DNA of 55,233 nucleotides from positions 1-55,233 of the forward strand of contig CABQHT010000005.1 of NCBI GenBank assembly GCA_902464035.1, written 5' to 3'. A model generated the notes under the pieces. That model saw only the letters and a list, made by a program, of their open reading frames with translations. It made no database searches and had not been told where the DNA came from. Each line of letters starts with the position of its first letter. The stretch's first letter is position 1. The stretch is from an uncultured Collinsella sp. GTDB lineage: Bacteria > Actinomycetota > Coriobacteriia > Coriobacteriales > Coriobacteriaceae. The translations under genes and the position numbers were made by a program. Positions 36,707 through 45,702 of the stretch are shown piece by piece.

Positions 36707-38125
36707 ATGGCTTACGACGCCAAGAAAATCTACTACCGCTTCGATGACCATCTGAGCCGCCTGGTCTTGGATTATGAGGCGAGCCGCCAGATTTCGCCCG
36801 AAAGCGAAAACCTCTACCACGGCCTGCCGACTGATCCGTATGACGAGGGTCTGTTCGTCGAGCATAACGTCAAGCGCGGCCTGCGCAACGCCGACGGCTC
36901 GGGTGTGGTCGCGGGTCTTACCCGCATCTCGGACGTGCACGGCTACAACAAGATCGACGGCAAAGTCGTGCCCGACCAGGGCAAGCTCACGCTGCGCGGC
37001 TACAACATCGAGGACCTGGTCAACAACGCCCAGGCCGAGAATCGCTATGGCTACGAAGAGGTCGCCTACCTGCTCATCACGGGCTCGCTGCCCAACAAAG
37101 AGGAACTCGACGGTTTTTGCGAGCGTCTGGGTGCCTTTAGGCATCTGAGCGACGAGTACGTCAAAGAGTTCCCCATGACCACGGTGTCGGCGAGCATCAT
37201 GAACGTGCTCCAGCGCGCCGTGCTGCTGCTCTACGCCTTCGACGCCGAGCCCGACGTGATTACGCCCGAGCACGAGATCGACGTCGCCATCTCCATGCTC
37301 GCCCGTCTCCCCCGCATCGCCGCCTTCGCGCATATGGCGTCGGTCGCCAAGCGTCGCGGCTCCGAGGTGCACGTGCCGCACCCGACGCCCGGCCTTTCCA
37401 CCGCCGAGACTATCCTGCAGGTGCTGCGCGGCGGCATGGCGTTCACCCGCGACGAGGCCATGCTGCTCGACGTGATGCTCATGCTGCACGCCGAGCACGG
37501 CGGCGGCAACAACTCCACGTTCGCCTGCCGCGTGCTGTCCTCCTCGGCCACCGATCCGTATTCCGCCTACGCCGCAGCGATCGGCTCGCTCAAGGGACCG
37601 CGCCACGGCGGCGCCAACGCCAAGGTCGTGTCGATGCACGAGGACATCCGCGCACATGTTTCCAACTGGGAAAACGAGGACGAGGTCGCAGCCTACTTGG
37701 GCAAGATCCTCGACAAGCAGGCCTTCGACGGCACGGGTCTCATCTACGGCATGGGCCACGCCGTCTACACGCTGAGCGACCCGCGCGCCGAGGTGTGCCG
37801 CCATTACGCGCGCACGCTTGCCGCCAAGAAGGACCTGGGCGATGAGTTCGCGCTCATCGAGCGCATCGAGCGCCTGGCACCGCAGGTGATGCGCGACCAC
37901 GGCATGACCAAGCCCATCTGCGCCAACATCGACCTGTACACGGGCTTTATCTACAAGATGCTCGGCGTACCCGAGACGCTTTTTACGCCGCTGTTCGCCG
38001 TCGCCCGCATGGCCGGCTGGTCGGCACACCGCATGGAAGAGCTCTTCTGCGCGCACCGCATCATCCGTCCCGCGTATCGCCCGGTTATCGAGCCGCTGGA
38101 GTACAAGCCGCTCGCCGATCGCTAG
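36707..38125 (+). CDS. gltA: Citrate synthase
   Basis: Condenses oxaloacetate and acetyl-CoA, giving carbon for 2-oxoglutarate and hence glutamate. The 472-aa product has the family motifs HAEHGGGNNST (His264), GPRHGGAN (His300), GMGHAVYTLSDPRA and ANIDLYTGFIYKMLG (catalytic Asp). The ATG at 36707 follows GAGGAG; a frame from 36641 has no such site. The length and N-terminal extension suggest the group seen in anaerobic Gram-positives rather than the short 2-methylcitrate type. Confidence 0.94.
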   Translation: MAYDAKKIYYRFDDHLSRLVLDYEASRQISPESENLYHGLPTDPYDEGLFVEHNVKRGLRNADGSGVVAGLTRISDVHGYNKIDGKVVPDQGKLTLRGYNIEDLVNNAQAENRYGYEEVAYLLITGSLPNKEELDGFCERLGAFRHLSDEYVKEFPMTTVSASIMNVLQRAVLLLYAFDAEPDVITPEHEIDVAISMLARLPRIAAFAHMASVAKRRGSEVHVPHPTPGLSTAETILQVLRGGMAFTRDEAMLLDVMLMLHAEHGGGNNSTFACRVLSSSATDPYSAYAAAIGSLKGPRHGGANAKVVSMHEDIRAHVSNWENEDEVAAYLGKILDKQAFDGTGLIYGMGHAVYTLSDPRAEVCRHYARTLAAKKDLGDEFALIERIERLAPQVMRDHGMTKPICANIDLYTGFIYKMLGVPETLFTPLFAVARMAGWSAHRMEELFCAHRIIRPAYRPVIEPLEYKPLADR

Positions 38126-38148
38126 GACGCGGACCGTTATAGAACCCG

Positions 38149-38188
38149 AGCGTGGCCAGGGCATCACCGCCCTCGGCCACGCTTTTTA
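38149..38188 (+). terminator. Terminator of citrate synthase
   Basis: AGCGTGGCC pairs with GGCCACGCT (inner AGGGC/GCCCT), followed by TTTTT. Confidence 0.88.
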
Positions 38189-38212
38189 TGCCAGTAGAAA
38201 GGGCTGCATCAA

Positions 38213-39055
38213 ATGATTGTGTTTTCCGATATGGATGGGACGCTGCTGACATGCGATAAGCAAATGAGCGATGCCACCTGGGCGATGCTCGACGAGCTCG
38301 CACGTCGTGGCATCGAGTTTGTTCCCTGCACGGGACGTCCACTGTCGGGCATCTTTGAGCCCATTCTCGCCCATCCCGCCGTGCATTACGCGGTCTGTGC
38401 CAACGGCGCCAGCGTCTGGCAGCTCGACGAGGATACGCCCACCGACGCCTCGCGCGCCACGTGCATCTTGAGCCGTCCGCTCGACCGTGGCATTGCCCAC
38501 CGCATCCATCGCATTGCCGCCGGCCACGATGTGACCTTCGATATCTTCGCGGATGGGCAGTGCTTCCTCCCCCGCTCGCTATACGGGCGTCTGGATGAGT
38601 TCTGTGGCGGCGACCCCCACATCGCGGCTTCGCTCAAGCGCACACGAACGCCGATCGACATGGATATCGACAGTAAGATCGACGGGGTCGAGACGCTCGA
38701 ACGCATCGCCATGTACTGGCACGACCCGGCCGATCGCGACGCCATCGCGGCGGAGCTCGACGTGCTCGAAGGCATCGAGGTCACGCGTTCGTACGCCATG
38801 AATATCGAGGTCATGGGCGAGGGAGCCACCAAGGGAACGGCATTGGCTTGGCTATGTGGGCATCTGGGCGAGTCTCTCGCCGACGCCTGGTCGTTCGGCG
38901 ACAACATCAACGACATCCCCATGCTGCAGGCAGCGGGCCACGGCATGGCCATGATCAACGCCGAGCCCGAGGACCGCGAGGCCGCCGACGCCATCACCGA
39001 GTTCGACAACGACCACGACGGCGTCGCCCGCACCATCATGTCCGCCCTCGCCTAG
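38213..39055 (+). CDS. Cof-type HAD-family phosphatase
   Basis: A 280-aa hydrolase of the Cof/HAD-IIB group, which dephosphorylates sugar phosphates and similar substrates. Motif I is FSDMDGTLL (nucleophile Asp6), motif II CTGRP, and motif IV WSFGDNINDIPML. An AAAGGG lies ahead of the ATG. It has its own position after the citrate synthase terminator. Substrate cannot be told from sequence. Confidence 0.9.
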   Translation: MIVFSDMDGTLLTCDKQMSDATWAMLDELARRGIEFVPCTGRPLSGIFEPILAHPAVHYAVCANGASVWQLDEDTPTDASRATCILSRPLDRGIAHRIHRIAAGHDVTFDIFADGQCFLPRSLYGRLDEFCGGDPHIAASLKRTRTPIDMDIDSKIDGVETLERIAMYWHDPADRDAIAAELDVLEGIEVTRSYAMNIEVMGEGATKGTALAWLCGHLGESLADAWSFGDNINDIPMLQAAGHGMAMINAEPEDREAADAITEFDNDHDGVARTIMSALA

Positions 39056-39071
39056 TCATCGTCTGGTCATT

Positions 39072-39164
39072 GGGGACGTTCTTGAATGACCAGTCGTTGG
39101 GGACAGCCTTCGCGAAAAAGCTGCAAGGACTGTCCCCCGCTGTCGGCAGAAAAGGAACGTCCCC
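39072..39164. repeat. Nested GGGGACGTTC / GGGGACAG inverted repeats
   Basis: GGGGACGTTC (39072-39081) is inverted at 39155-39164, and inside it GGGGACAG (39099-39106) is inverted at 39130-39137. A further TGGTCAT/ATGACCA pair spans 39064-39092. An inverted, diverged copy of the left part lies at 40134-40182, beyond the next HAD gene. Confidence 0.8.
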
Positions 39165-39174
39165 ATCTGCCGGA

Positions 39175-39969
39175 TTAAGCGAGACTCTCCAGCACGCGAC
39201 GGAGCTCATGCTGAACGGCGTGGTCGCGGTTGCAGCCTACGACGCGATCGGCCACCGCCTTGAGCGCGGGGCGCGCGTTTTCCATCGCGCAACCCGTGCC
39301 GACAAAGCGAATGATCTCGTAGTCGTTCATCGAGTCGCCAAACGCCATGACCTCGTCGCGTCCAATGCCGTAATGCTCCGCGAGCTGCGCGATGCCCGAG
39401 GCCTTCGACACACCGGGCTGCATGGCATCGATCCACGCGTTGCCCGAAGGCGCAAAAGTAAAGAGCTGACCAAGTTCGCGCTGTAGCACGTACGCACTGT
39501 CCATAACCGCACTGTCGTCGCAAAAGATACTCGCTTTGATGATATTTACGCTGGGATCGGGCAGCTCCCAAATACGCTCGGCATTGGGAAGGTCCTTATC
39601 GACCTCACGCACGAACTTGCACTCGTCATCGAGCAGGAAGGACTTGGTTCGGTCAAAGAGCGCAAGATGCAGATTGGGAAACGTCCTGACGGCTTGGGCG
39701 AGCCTTCGAATCGCCAGGTGGGAATACACCTCACGGTCTACCATCTTACCGTCGGCGTAGACTTGGGCGCCGTTAGCGGCGACAAAGTCCATCTTGTCGC
39801 GAACGGGCGCAAAGAACTCGCACAGACGGTCGTAGCGACGACCTGACGATGCGGCAAAATGCACGCCATGCTCGTGTAGCGCCAGAATCAGTTCGTAGGT
39901 CTCGGGAGGCACCTGGCCGTTTTCGTCAAGCAACGTGCCGTCCATATCGGATGCAATCAGTTTAAACAT
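39175..39969 (-). CDS. Cof-type HAD-family phosphatase
   Basis: A 264-aa HAD-IIB hydrolase: motif I IASDMDGTLLDENG (Asp8), motif II SSGRRYD, motif III Lys in GVSKASGI, motif IV MAFGDSMNDYEII. GGGAGC precedes the ATG. It is convergent with the HAD gene at 38213-39055, to which it is only distantly similar. Repeats of the GGGGAC type flank it on both sides in inverted orientation, as if it had been inserted as a unit. Confidence 0.9.
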   Translation of the reverse strand: MFKLIASDMDGTLLDENGQVPPETYELILALHEHGVHFAASSGRRYDRLCEFFAPVRDKMDFVAANGAQVYADGKMVDREVYSHLAIRRLAQAVRTFPNLHLALFDRTKSFLLDDECKFVREVDKDLPNAERIWELPDPSVNIIKASIFCDDSAVMDSAYVLQRELGQLFTFAPSGNAWIDAMQPGVSKASGIAQLAEHYGIGRDEVMAFGDSMNDYEIIRFVGTGCAMENARPALKAVADRVVGCNRDHAVQHELRRVLESLA

Positions 39970-40133
39970 AGAAAAGCTCCCTTCGGGCTTAGTGAAAACA
40001 GATGTATATCTGAAAACACCGTACCCAAAGGGAGCTCAAATAAGACTCCGCGGGCGTAAACGTTACAAGGACCTGGCAAATAGCTCACACATGCCAGAGG
40101 TCCCACAATCGCAGCGTCAGGCGACACGCCAAA

Positions 40134-40182
40134 GAGTGTCCCCAACGACTAGTCGTTTAAGAACGTCCCCGATGACTAGTCG
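40134..40182. repeat. GTCCCC-type repeat, inverted relative to 39072 copy
   Basis: Contains GTGTCCCCAACGACTAGTCG and AAGAACGTCCCC. On the opposite strand this matches the order GGGGACGTTCTT...AGTCGTTGGGGACA seen at 39072-39105. It overlaps the end of the adenine deaminase gene, supplying its stop codon. Confidence 0.75.
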
Positions 40183-41996
40183 GCGTAGGTGAAGGTGGTG
40201 ACGTCGAACATGCCCTCGGGGCGGATGCGGAGCGTCGGGATCACCGGCAGGGGCAGGAAGATGATACCCATGATGGGGTCGAGCGGCGGCTCGATGCCCA
40301 TGGCGCGCGCCTTGACCATAAAGTCGTCGTGCTGCGCGGCGACATCCTCGGCCGTGCCCTCGCTCATCAGGCCACCGAGCGCCAGCGGGATGCGCGCTAC
40401 GACCTCACCATCGCGTACCAGCACGTGGCCGCCCTGGCCAACAGCCTCGACGGCAGCCATCATGTCGGCCGCGTTGTCGCCCACCACGCACACGTTGTGC
40501 GAATCGTGGCCAATCGTCGAGGCGATGGCACCGCCCGTGATGGTAAAGCCGCGCACCCAGCCGCGACCAATGTGCTTGCCAACGAGACCCAGGCCCGCAG
40601 GACCATCACCGTCGGCGCCCTCGGCCTGCAGTGACACGCCGCGGCCGTGGCGCTCGATCAGCATAATGCGGCGCAGGCCCTCGGCGCTCTCGGGGCGAGC
40701 CATGCCCGTGATGGCCTTACCCGGCACCACGTCAATCACGGCCTCGCCCGGCTTAAAGGCATAGTTGAATACGTCGAGCGAAAGCTTCGGCAGCTTAACG
40801 GAGGCGCGCAGCTCATCGGCAAGGGCCGCAACCTCGGCCATCTCGGGTGCGACCTCGCCCACAAAAGTGCCGTCCTGCGCCACCAGAGCACCGGCGGCAT
40901 ATACTCGATGCGGAGCCGTAGCAAACGTCAGGTCATTGAGCACCAGCAGGTCGGCGCGCTTGCCCGGGGCGATCGCGCCACGGAGCTCGTGCGGGTCGCG
41001 GCAGCCGTGGTCCAGGCCAAATGCCTCAGCCGTGGAAAGGGACGCCATGGAGATGGCGACCACGGGGTCAATACCAGCCTTGATAGCCACGCGGCAGGCA
41101 TTGTCGATCATACCGGTCGAAAGCGCATCGGAGGGAGCGCGGTCGTCGGTCGCAAAGCAGCAGCGACGGGCGCGGGCAGGGTTCTCCAGCAGCATCGGAG
41201 ACAAATTGGCCAGGTCGTGGCTGCACGTGCCCTCACGCAGCATCACATACATGCCGCGGGACAGCTTGTCGAGCGCCTCCTCGGGAATCGTCGACTCGTG
41301 GTCGGCGATAATGCCCGCTGCGGCATAGGCGTTGAGGTCCATACCGGCAACGAGCGGCGCGTGGCCGTCAACCTGCTTGGACGGCGTCTGGTTGGCAGCA
41401 TCGATGCGGGCACAGGTCTCGGGGTCGGCCATAAAGACGCCCGGCAGGTTCATCATTTCGCCCAGACCAAAGACATCGCCCGGATGCTCGGCAAAAAACG
41501 CCTGCATGTCAGCGGCGGTAATCACAGCGCCCGCTTGCTCGTCGGGCAGTGCGGGCACGCACGAAGGCATCATGTACTTGATGGAGATGGGCGCACGACG
41601 ACCATCCTCGATCATAAAGCGCAGGCCGTCGAGACCGGCAACATTGGCAATCTCGTGGCTGTCGGCAATGGCGGTGGTAGTACCGCGCGTCGCGGCCATG
41701 CGAGCATACTCGGCGGGACGGATGTTCGAGGACTCAATGTGCAGATGCCCGTCAATAAAACCGGGAGCGAGATAGCGACCCTGGCAGTCGACGACCTCAG
41801 TTGCCTCGTAGGTGCCAGCGGCATCGTCGCGACCATCGTAGAGCACGCCGACGATCACACCGTCCTTGACGGCAACGCTACCGGGCGCCACACGCTGGCC
41901 ATACACGTCGACGATCTGCGCATTGGTAAACAGCGTGTCGACGGGCACGCGGCCCTCGGCGGCCTCGATCACAGACCTCATGACCTCAACGGACAT
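40176..41996 (-). CDS. ade: Adenine deaminase
   Basis: Converts adenine to hypoxanthine and ammonia in purine salvage. The 606-aa amidohydrolase has the metal-binding GFIDGHLHIESSN near residue 83, DGHAPLV, the CSHDLANL segment, and the late GLVGKHIGRGWVRGF and DSHNVCVVGDN motifs of the AdeC family. ATG 41996 follows AAAGGAG; a frame reaching 42254 has no support. Transcribed after tyrS on the same strand, but a terminator separates them. Confidence 0.93.
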   Translation of the reverse strand: MSVEVMRSVIEAAEGRVPVDTLFTNAQIVDVYGQRVAPGSVAVKDGVIVGVLYDGRDDAAGTYEATEVVDCQGRYLAPGFIDGHLHIESSNIRPAEYARMAATRGTTTAIADSHEIANVAGLDGLRFMIEDGRRAPISIKYMMPSCVPALPDEQAGAVITAADMQAFFAEHPGDVFGLGEMMNLPGVFMADPETCARIDAANQTPSKQVDGHAPLVAGMDLNAYAAAGIIADHESTIPEEALDKLSRGMYVMLREGTCSHDLANLSPMLLENPARARRCCFATDDRAPSDALSTGMIDNACRVAIKAGIDPVVAISMASLSTAEAFGLDHGCRDPHELRGAIAPGKRADLLVLNDLTFATAPHRVYAAGALVAQDGTFVGEVAPEMAEVAALADELRASVKLPKLSLDVFNYAFKPGEAVIDVVPGKAITGMARPESAEGLRRIMLIERHGRGVSLQAEGADGDGPAGLGLVGKHIGRGWVRGFTITGGAIASTIGHDSHNVCVVGDNAADMMAAVEAVGQGGHVLVRDGEVVARIPLALGGLMSEGTAEDVAAQHDDFMVKARAMGIEPPLDPIMGIIFLPLPVIPTLRIRPEGMFDVTTFTYAD

Positions 41997-42130
41997 ACAT
42001 TCTCCTTTAACCGTAGAAAACAGCTGCGGAGCGGACAGGCCTTCACCGCAGCAAGACAATAGCCATTGTATGCCCAAACGATGGGTCGGGAATACACCCC
42101 CTCCGCTTAACGGCACACGCCGCTTGGCGC

Positions 42131-42160
42131 AATGGGGACAGGTTGCTTTGTACCAATGAC
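42131..42160. repeat. GGGGACAGGTT-type motif upstream of ade
   Basis: AATGGGGACAGGTTGCTTTG followed by TACCAATGAC resembles 28451-28477. Further GTCCC/GAACGTCCCC pieces follow up to 42200. It lies in the gap between ade and tyrS, which holds no gene. Confidence 0.55.
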
Positions 42161-42212
42161 AAGGAGTGTCCCAAAGTGCCGACACAAAAGGAACGTCCCC
42201 AAGTGCCAAAAA

Positions 42213-42243
42213 GGCCGCAGTCGGAATCGTTCCGGCTGCGGCC
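42213..42243 (-). terminator. Terminator of tyrS
   Basis: GGCCGCAG-CCGGAA and TTCCGA-CTGCGGCC form a long stem with a 4-nt loop; on the minus strand TTTTTGG follows. Confidence 0.9.
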
Positions 42244-42272
42244 CTATTGCACATGTTAGGTTAACCTACTTA

Positions 42273-43484
42273 CTAGACCAACTTGAAGCCCTTGCGCTTG
42301 CCCACGGAGAGGGTGTCGCCCAGCTTGAGGGCGCTCGGATCGATGTTGTAGCTCTTGGGAGCCACAGCCTTGCCGTTGATCTTGACGCCGCCGCCGTCGA
42401 TGTCGCGGCGGGCCTGACCGGCGCTGGCCGAAAGGCCCAGATCCTTGAGCAGGCCAGCGAGGTAAATCTGGCCCTCGTCGTTGACGGTCAGCTCAACGTG
42501 CTTCTCGGGGAAGTCGGCAAGCTGGCCCTCCTTGAACACACGGTCGAACTCGGCCTGGGCCTCGTCGCCGGCGCCGGCGCCGTGGTAGGTGTCGCACAGG
42601 TCGCGGCCTAGAGCGCGCTTGAGCTCGTAGGGGTCGGCGGAGCCATCGGCCAGGGCGGCATCGATCTTGTCGACCTCGGCCGGGGCGAGCGAGCTGGCCA
42701 GACGATAGTACTTGCCGATCATCTCGTCGGGGATGGACATGGTCTTGCCGAACATATCCTTGGGAGCGTCGGTCAGGCCGATGTAGTTGCCATAGGACTT
42801 GGACATCTTGCGCACGCCGTCGGTGCCCTCGAGCAGCGGCATGGTAAGCGCGATCTGCGGCTCCATGCCCATCTTCTCCATGAGCTCGCGGCCGGCGAGC
42901 AGGTTGAAGAGCTGGTCGGTGCCGCCCATCTCGACGTCGGCCTTGATCTGAACGGAGTCGAAGGCCTGCATCACGGGGTACAGAAACTCGTGCAGGGCAA
43001 TCGGCGTCTGGGACTGGTAGCGCTTGGTAAAGTCGTCGCGCTCAAGGATGCGAGCGACGGTGAACTTGGAGCACACCTGCAGCAGGCCGGCCAGGTCCAT
43101 CGAAAGGATCCAGTCGCCGTTGTGCACGATGGTGGTCTTCTCGGGGTCCAGAATCTTCATGGCCTGGCTCACGTAGGTCTCGGCGTTGGCCTCGATCTGC
43201 TCCTGCGAAAGCTGCGGACGCGTGGAGTTCTTGCCCGAGGGGTCGCCGATCAGCGCGGTGCCGTTGCCGATGATGAGGGTGACGTTGTGGCCCAGGTCCT
43301 GGAACTGACGCATCTTGCGCAGGGGCACGGCATGGCCCAGGTGCAGGTCGGGGCTGGTGGGATCGACGCCGAGCTTGATGTTGAGGGGCTCGCCCTTCTC
43401 AAGCTTCTTGCGAAGGTCGGCCTCGGGGACGATCTGCGCTGCACCCGAGGTGATGATACGCATTTGCTCGTCAACAGACAGCAT
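42273..43484 (-). CDS. tyrS: Tyrosyl-tRNA synthetase
   Basis: A class I synthetase of 403 aa. The HIGH-type motif is HLGH at 48-51 and KMSKS is intact at 226-230. The C-terminal S4 RNA-binding domain (about 340-403) contains SAGQARRDIDGGGVKING. GGAGG precedes the ATG. Its length and LGVDPTSPDLHLGH motif fit the TyrZ-like type. The 97-bp leader behind the U32 gene has a small hairpin but no recognisable T-box. Confidence 0.95.
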   Translation of the reverse strand: MLSVDEQMRIITSGAAQIVPEADLRKKLEKGEPLNIKLGVDPTSPDLHLGHAVPLRKMRQFQDLGHNVTLIIGNGTALIGDPSGKNSTRPQLSQEQIEANAETYVSQAMKILDPEKTTIVHNGDWILSMDLAGLLQVCSKFTVARILERDDFTKRYQSQTPIALHEFLYPVMQAFDSVQIKADVEMGGTDQLFNLLAGRELMEKMGMEPQIALTMPLLEGTDGVRKMSKSYGNYIGLTDAPKDMFGKTMSIPDEMIGKYYRLASSLAPAEVDKIDAALADGSADPYELKRALGRDLCDTYHGAGAGDEAQAEFDRVFKEGQLADFPEKHVELTVNDEGQIYLAGLLKDLGLSASAGQARRDIDGGGVKINGKAVAPKSYNIDPSALKLGDTLSVGKRKGFKLV

Positions 43485-43581
43485 TGGGTATCCTCCTTTT
43501 GCTATAGCACCCTCACCGGATACGGCGGTGCTGGAAGTTCATAAACTCTCTTATGATAACCAAAACGGCGCGGCCGAACAC

Positions 43582-45540
43582 CTACGACAGGAAAATCCTC
43601 GTCCTGCCGCACGCGTCGATAACGACCGGCAAACGCGTGCCGTCACGTTCGACCAAAAAGCGCGCCCGCTGACGGCGCGAGCAGTCACGGCAACGGATCT
43701 GCCCCGTTGCATCCGTGGCGCAGGCGCCCTCGGCAGTCAGCAAGCAGTGCTCACACACCATGAGCTCGGAACGGTCGGCGTCGACCGGACCCAAGACGTC
43801 GGGCTCAGCAGCCAGTTCGGCAATACGCTCCGCATCATTGCCGAGCAACTCGGCCGGCAAGTACACCCGCCCCGCACCAAGTCCGCGCAGCCAGGTAAGC
43901 GTGGCCCGATTCGCGCAGAACACCGGCGCCGCCACGTCAAACGTCACGCCCAGCTCGCGAGCGATCACCACCTGTCCTAGGTTGCGGCAGACGACGCGCC
44001 CGGCACGCTGCATCAGTGAGCAGGTCCGGTCAGCGTCACCCGTGCGGCACACCTCGTCAAGCACCACAACGGCGTCGGACAAATCGAGTTCTCCGCGCGG
44101 GTCGGCATCCATCAGCTGCCAAGCAAAAACCATGCGAGTGGGAACCGCGCACTCCACCAACTCCGTCGACGCACCGCCATCCACCGCAACGTCCTCAAAG
44201 GGCAGTGCCTCAACGGCACGTGCAACGGGCGCAATCGCATCCGCCTCGGCCCGCATGCGCTCCAACACCGCCGCCGTCTGATCCAACACGCCGGCGCTGC
44301 GAATCAGGTATACCTCGCAGCCCGTGTCCACCTTACGCTTGCAATGCACGACGACGCGCTTCCCCGCTGCGGCATCCACCGGGCAGGGCACCTGCGGCCA
44401 GCGCTTAGGCACATCGGGACGCGCGTCGACACCCGGATAAAACCGAATCTCGAGCGTGTCACCCGCCGCCACGGCAGCGTCGAGCTCAACGGTCACCTCT
44501 TCGTGGCCCACAGCGACCAAGCGCCCCACGCGCACGCCCTGGTTAATCGCACGCTCAAAGCTCATCAGCTCGGCACCCGAACGCCCTCGCAGGTACGCAT
44601 CGGTAAACCCACGGTTAAACGACCTTCCCAGCTCGCGCTCAAGCTCTTCCACGGCACCGGGGTCCCACGCGCCGTCGCACAGCATATCGAGTGCCCGGCG
44701 CCACGCCCGCACCACGTTGAATACGTAATCGGGGTTCTTCATGCGCCCCTCGATCTTGAGCGACGCCACGCCGGCATCTACAAGCTCAGGCAGATGTGCA
44801 ATACCCAGATAGTCGCGCGGGCACAGCAGGCGATCTCCCTCGACGGCGACAACGCTCTGTCCCGCCTCGTCCACCAGGTCGTACGCCAGACGGCACGGCT
44901 GCGTGCAGTCGCCGCGCATCGCCGAGCGCCCACGCCGCAGGGCCGAAAACTCGCACGCCCCCGAATAGCCGATGCAAATCGCACCGTGGCAGAATACCTC
45001 GATGGGCACGCCCGTGGCACATAGCGCCGCAATCTCGTCGACCGTCAGCTCGCGTGCCGTCGTCACGCGCTCGACCCCCAGCTCATCGGCGGCAAGCCGC
45101 ACGGCGCCTTCGCTGTGAACGCCCGCCTGCGTAGACAGGTGAATCTCGACCCCGGGAATCGCCGCGCTCAGCGCGCAGGCCAACCCGGCATCGGCGACAA
45201 TCAGAGCATCGGCGCCCAGCTCCAGTGCATGAGCTCCCAACGCCACCGCGTCGGACAACTCATCGTCAAACACGAACACGTTGAGCGTCACGTATACACG
45301 CACGCCATGGGCATGCGCCACGGCGCAGCCGCGCGCAAACTCGTCATCCGTAAAGCCGTGGGCGCTCACACGGGCGTTAAAGCCGCCCAACCCCGCATAG
45401 ATGGCATCGGCACCCGCGGCGATAGCCGCAAGCATCTGATCGAGTCCGCCCGCCGGCGCCAGCAGCTCGGGCAGCGCCGCACCGGCAGCATCCAATCCAG
45501 TCTCGTATTGTCCGCTCGGCCCCATCGCCCGAATCGCCAT
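43582..45540 (-). CDS. U32 family peptidase-like protein
   Basis: A 652-aa member of the U32 group (YhbU/YegQ/RlhA), several of which are now linked to RNA hydroxylation rather than proteolysis. The N-terminal barrel has LLAPAGGLDQMLAAI and ADAIYAGL. The family signature follows: FCHGAICIGYSGACEFSAL, then GRSAMRGDCTQPCR. A C-terminal Cys-rich segment MVCEHCLLTAEGAC...CRDCSRR may bind metal. ATG 45540 follows AAGGAG. Possibly transcribed with tyrS. Confidence 0.9.
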   Translation of the reverse strand: MAIRAMGPSGQYETGLDAAGAALPELLAPAGGLDQMLAAIAAGADAIYAGLGGFNARVSAHGFTDDEFARGCAVAHAHGVRVYVTLNVFVFDDELSDAVALGAHALELGADALIVADAGLACALSAAIPGVEIHLSTQAGVHSEGAVRLAADELGVERVTTARELTVDEIAALCATGVPIEVFCHGAICIGYSGACEFSALRRGRSAMRGDCTQPCRLAYDLVDEAGQSVVAVEGDRLLCPRDYLGIAHLPELVDAGVASLKIEGRMKNPDYVFNVVRAWRRALDMLCDGAWDPGAVEELERELGRSFNRGFTDAYLRGRSGAELMSFERAINQGVRVGRLVAVGHEEVTVELDAAVAAGDTLEIRFYPGVDARPDVPKRWPQVPCPVDAAAGKRVVVHCKRKVDTGCEVYLIRSAGVLDQTAAVLERMRAEADAIAPVARAVEALPFEDVAVDGGASTELVECAVPTRMVFAWQLMDADPRGELDLSDAVVVLDEVCRTGDADRTCSLMQRAGRVVCRNLGQVVIARELGVTFDVAAPVFCANRATLTWLRGLGAGRVYLPAELLGNDAERIAELAAEPDVLGPVDADRSELMVCEHCLLTAEGACATDATGQIRCRDCSRRQRARFLVERDGTRLPVVIDACGRTRIFLS

Positions 45541-45702
45541 CGGCAAACTCCTTACCAAGGTATGCATTCACTCTGAAAAATGCCGTCTTCCAGCATACAC
45601 GAGGCCTCGCGCGCCCCGTTTGGTTTATCGTGTAATAACTTATGTCCATCCTGCCCCGACGGCACATCCACCGTCCGGCACGACATACCTGGAGGTCAAT
45701 AT

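Noticed and set aside
36044..38167. 707-codon minus-strand frame across citrate synthase
   Set aside because: It covers citrate synthase on the opposite strand; its C-terminal end is only a translation of the 68-bp repeat region.
43485..43581. T-box riboswitch before tyrS
   Set aside because: The leader is under 100 bp and lacks the T-box core; only a small hairpin is seen.
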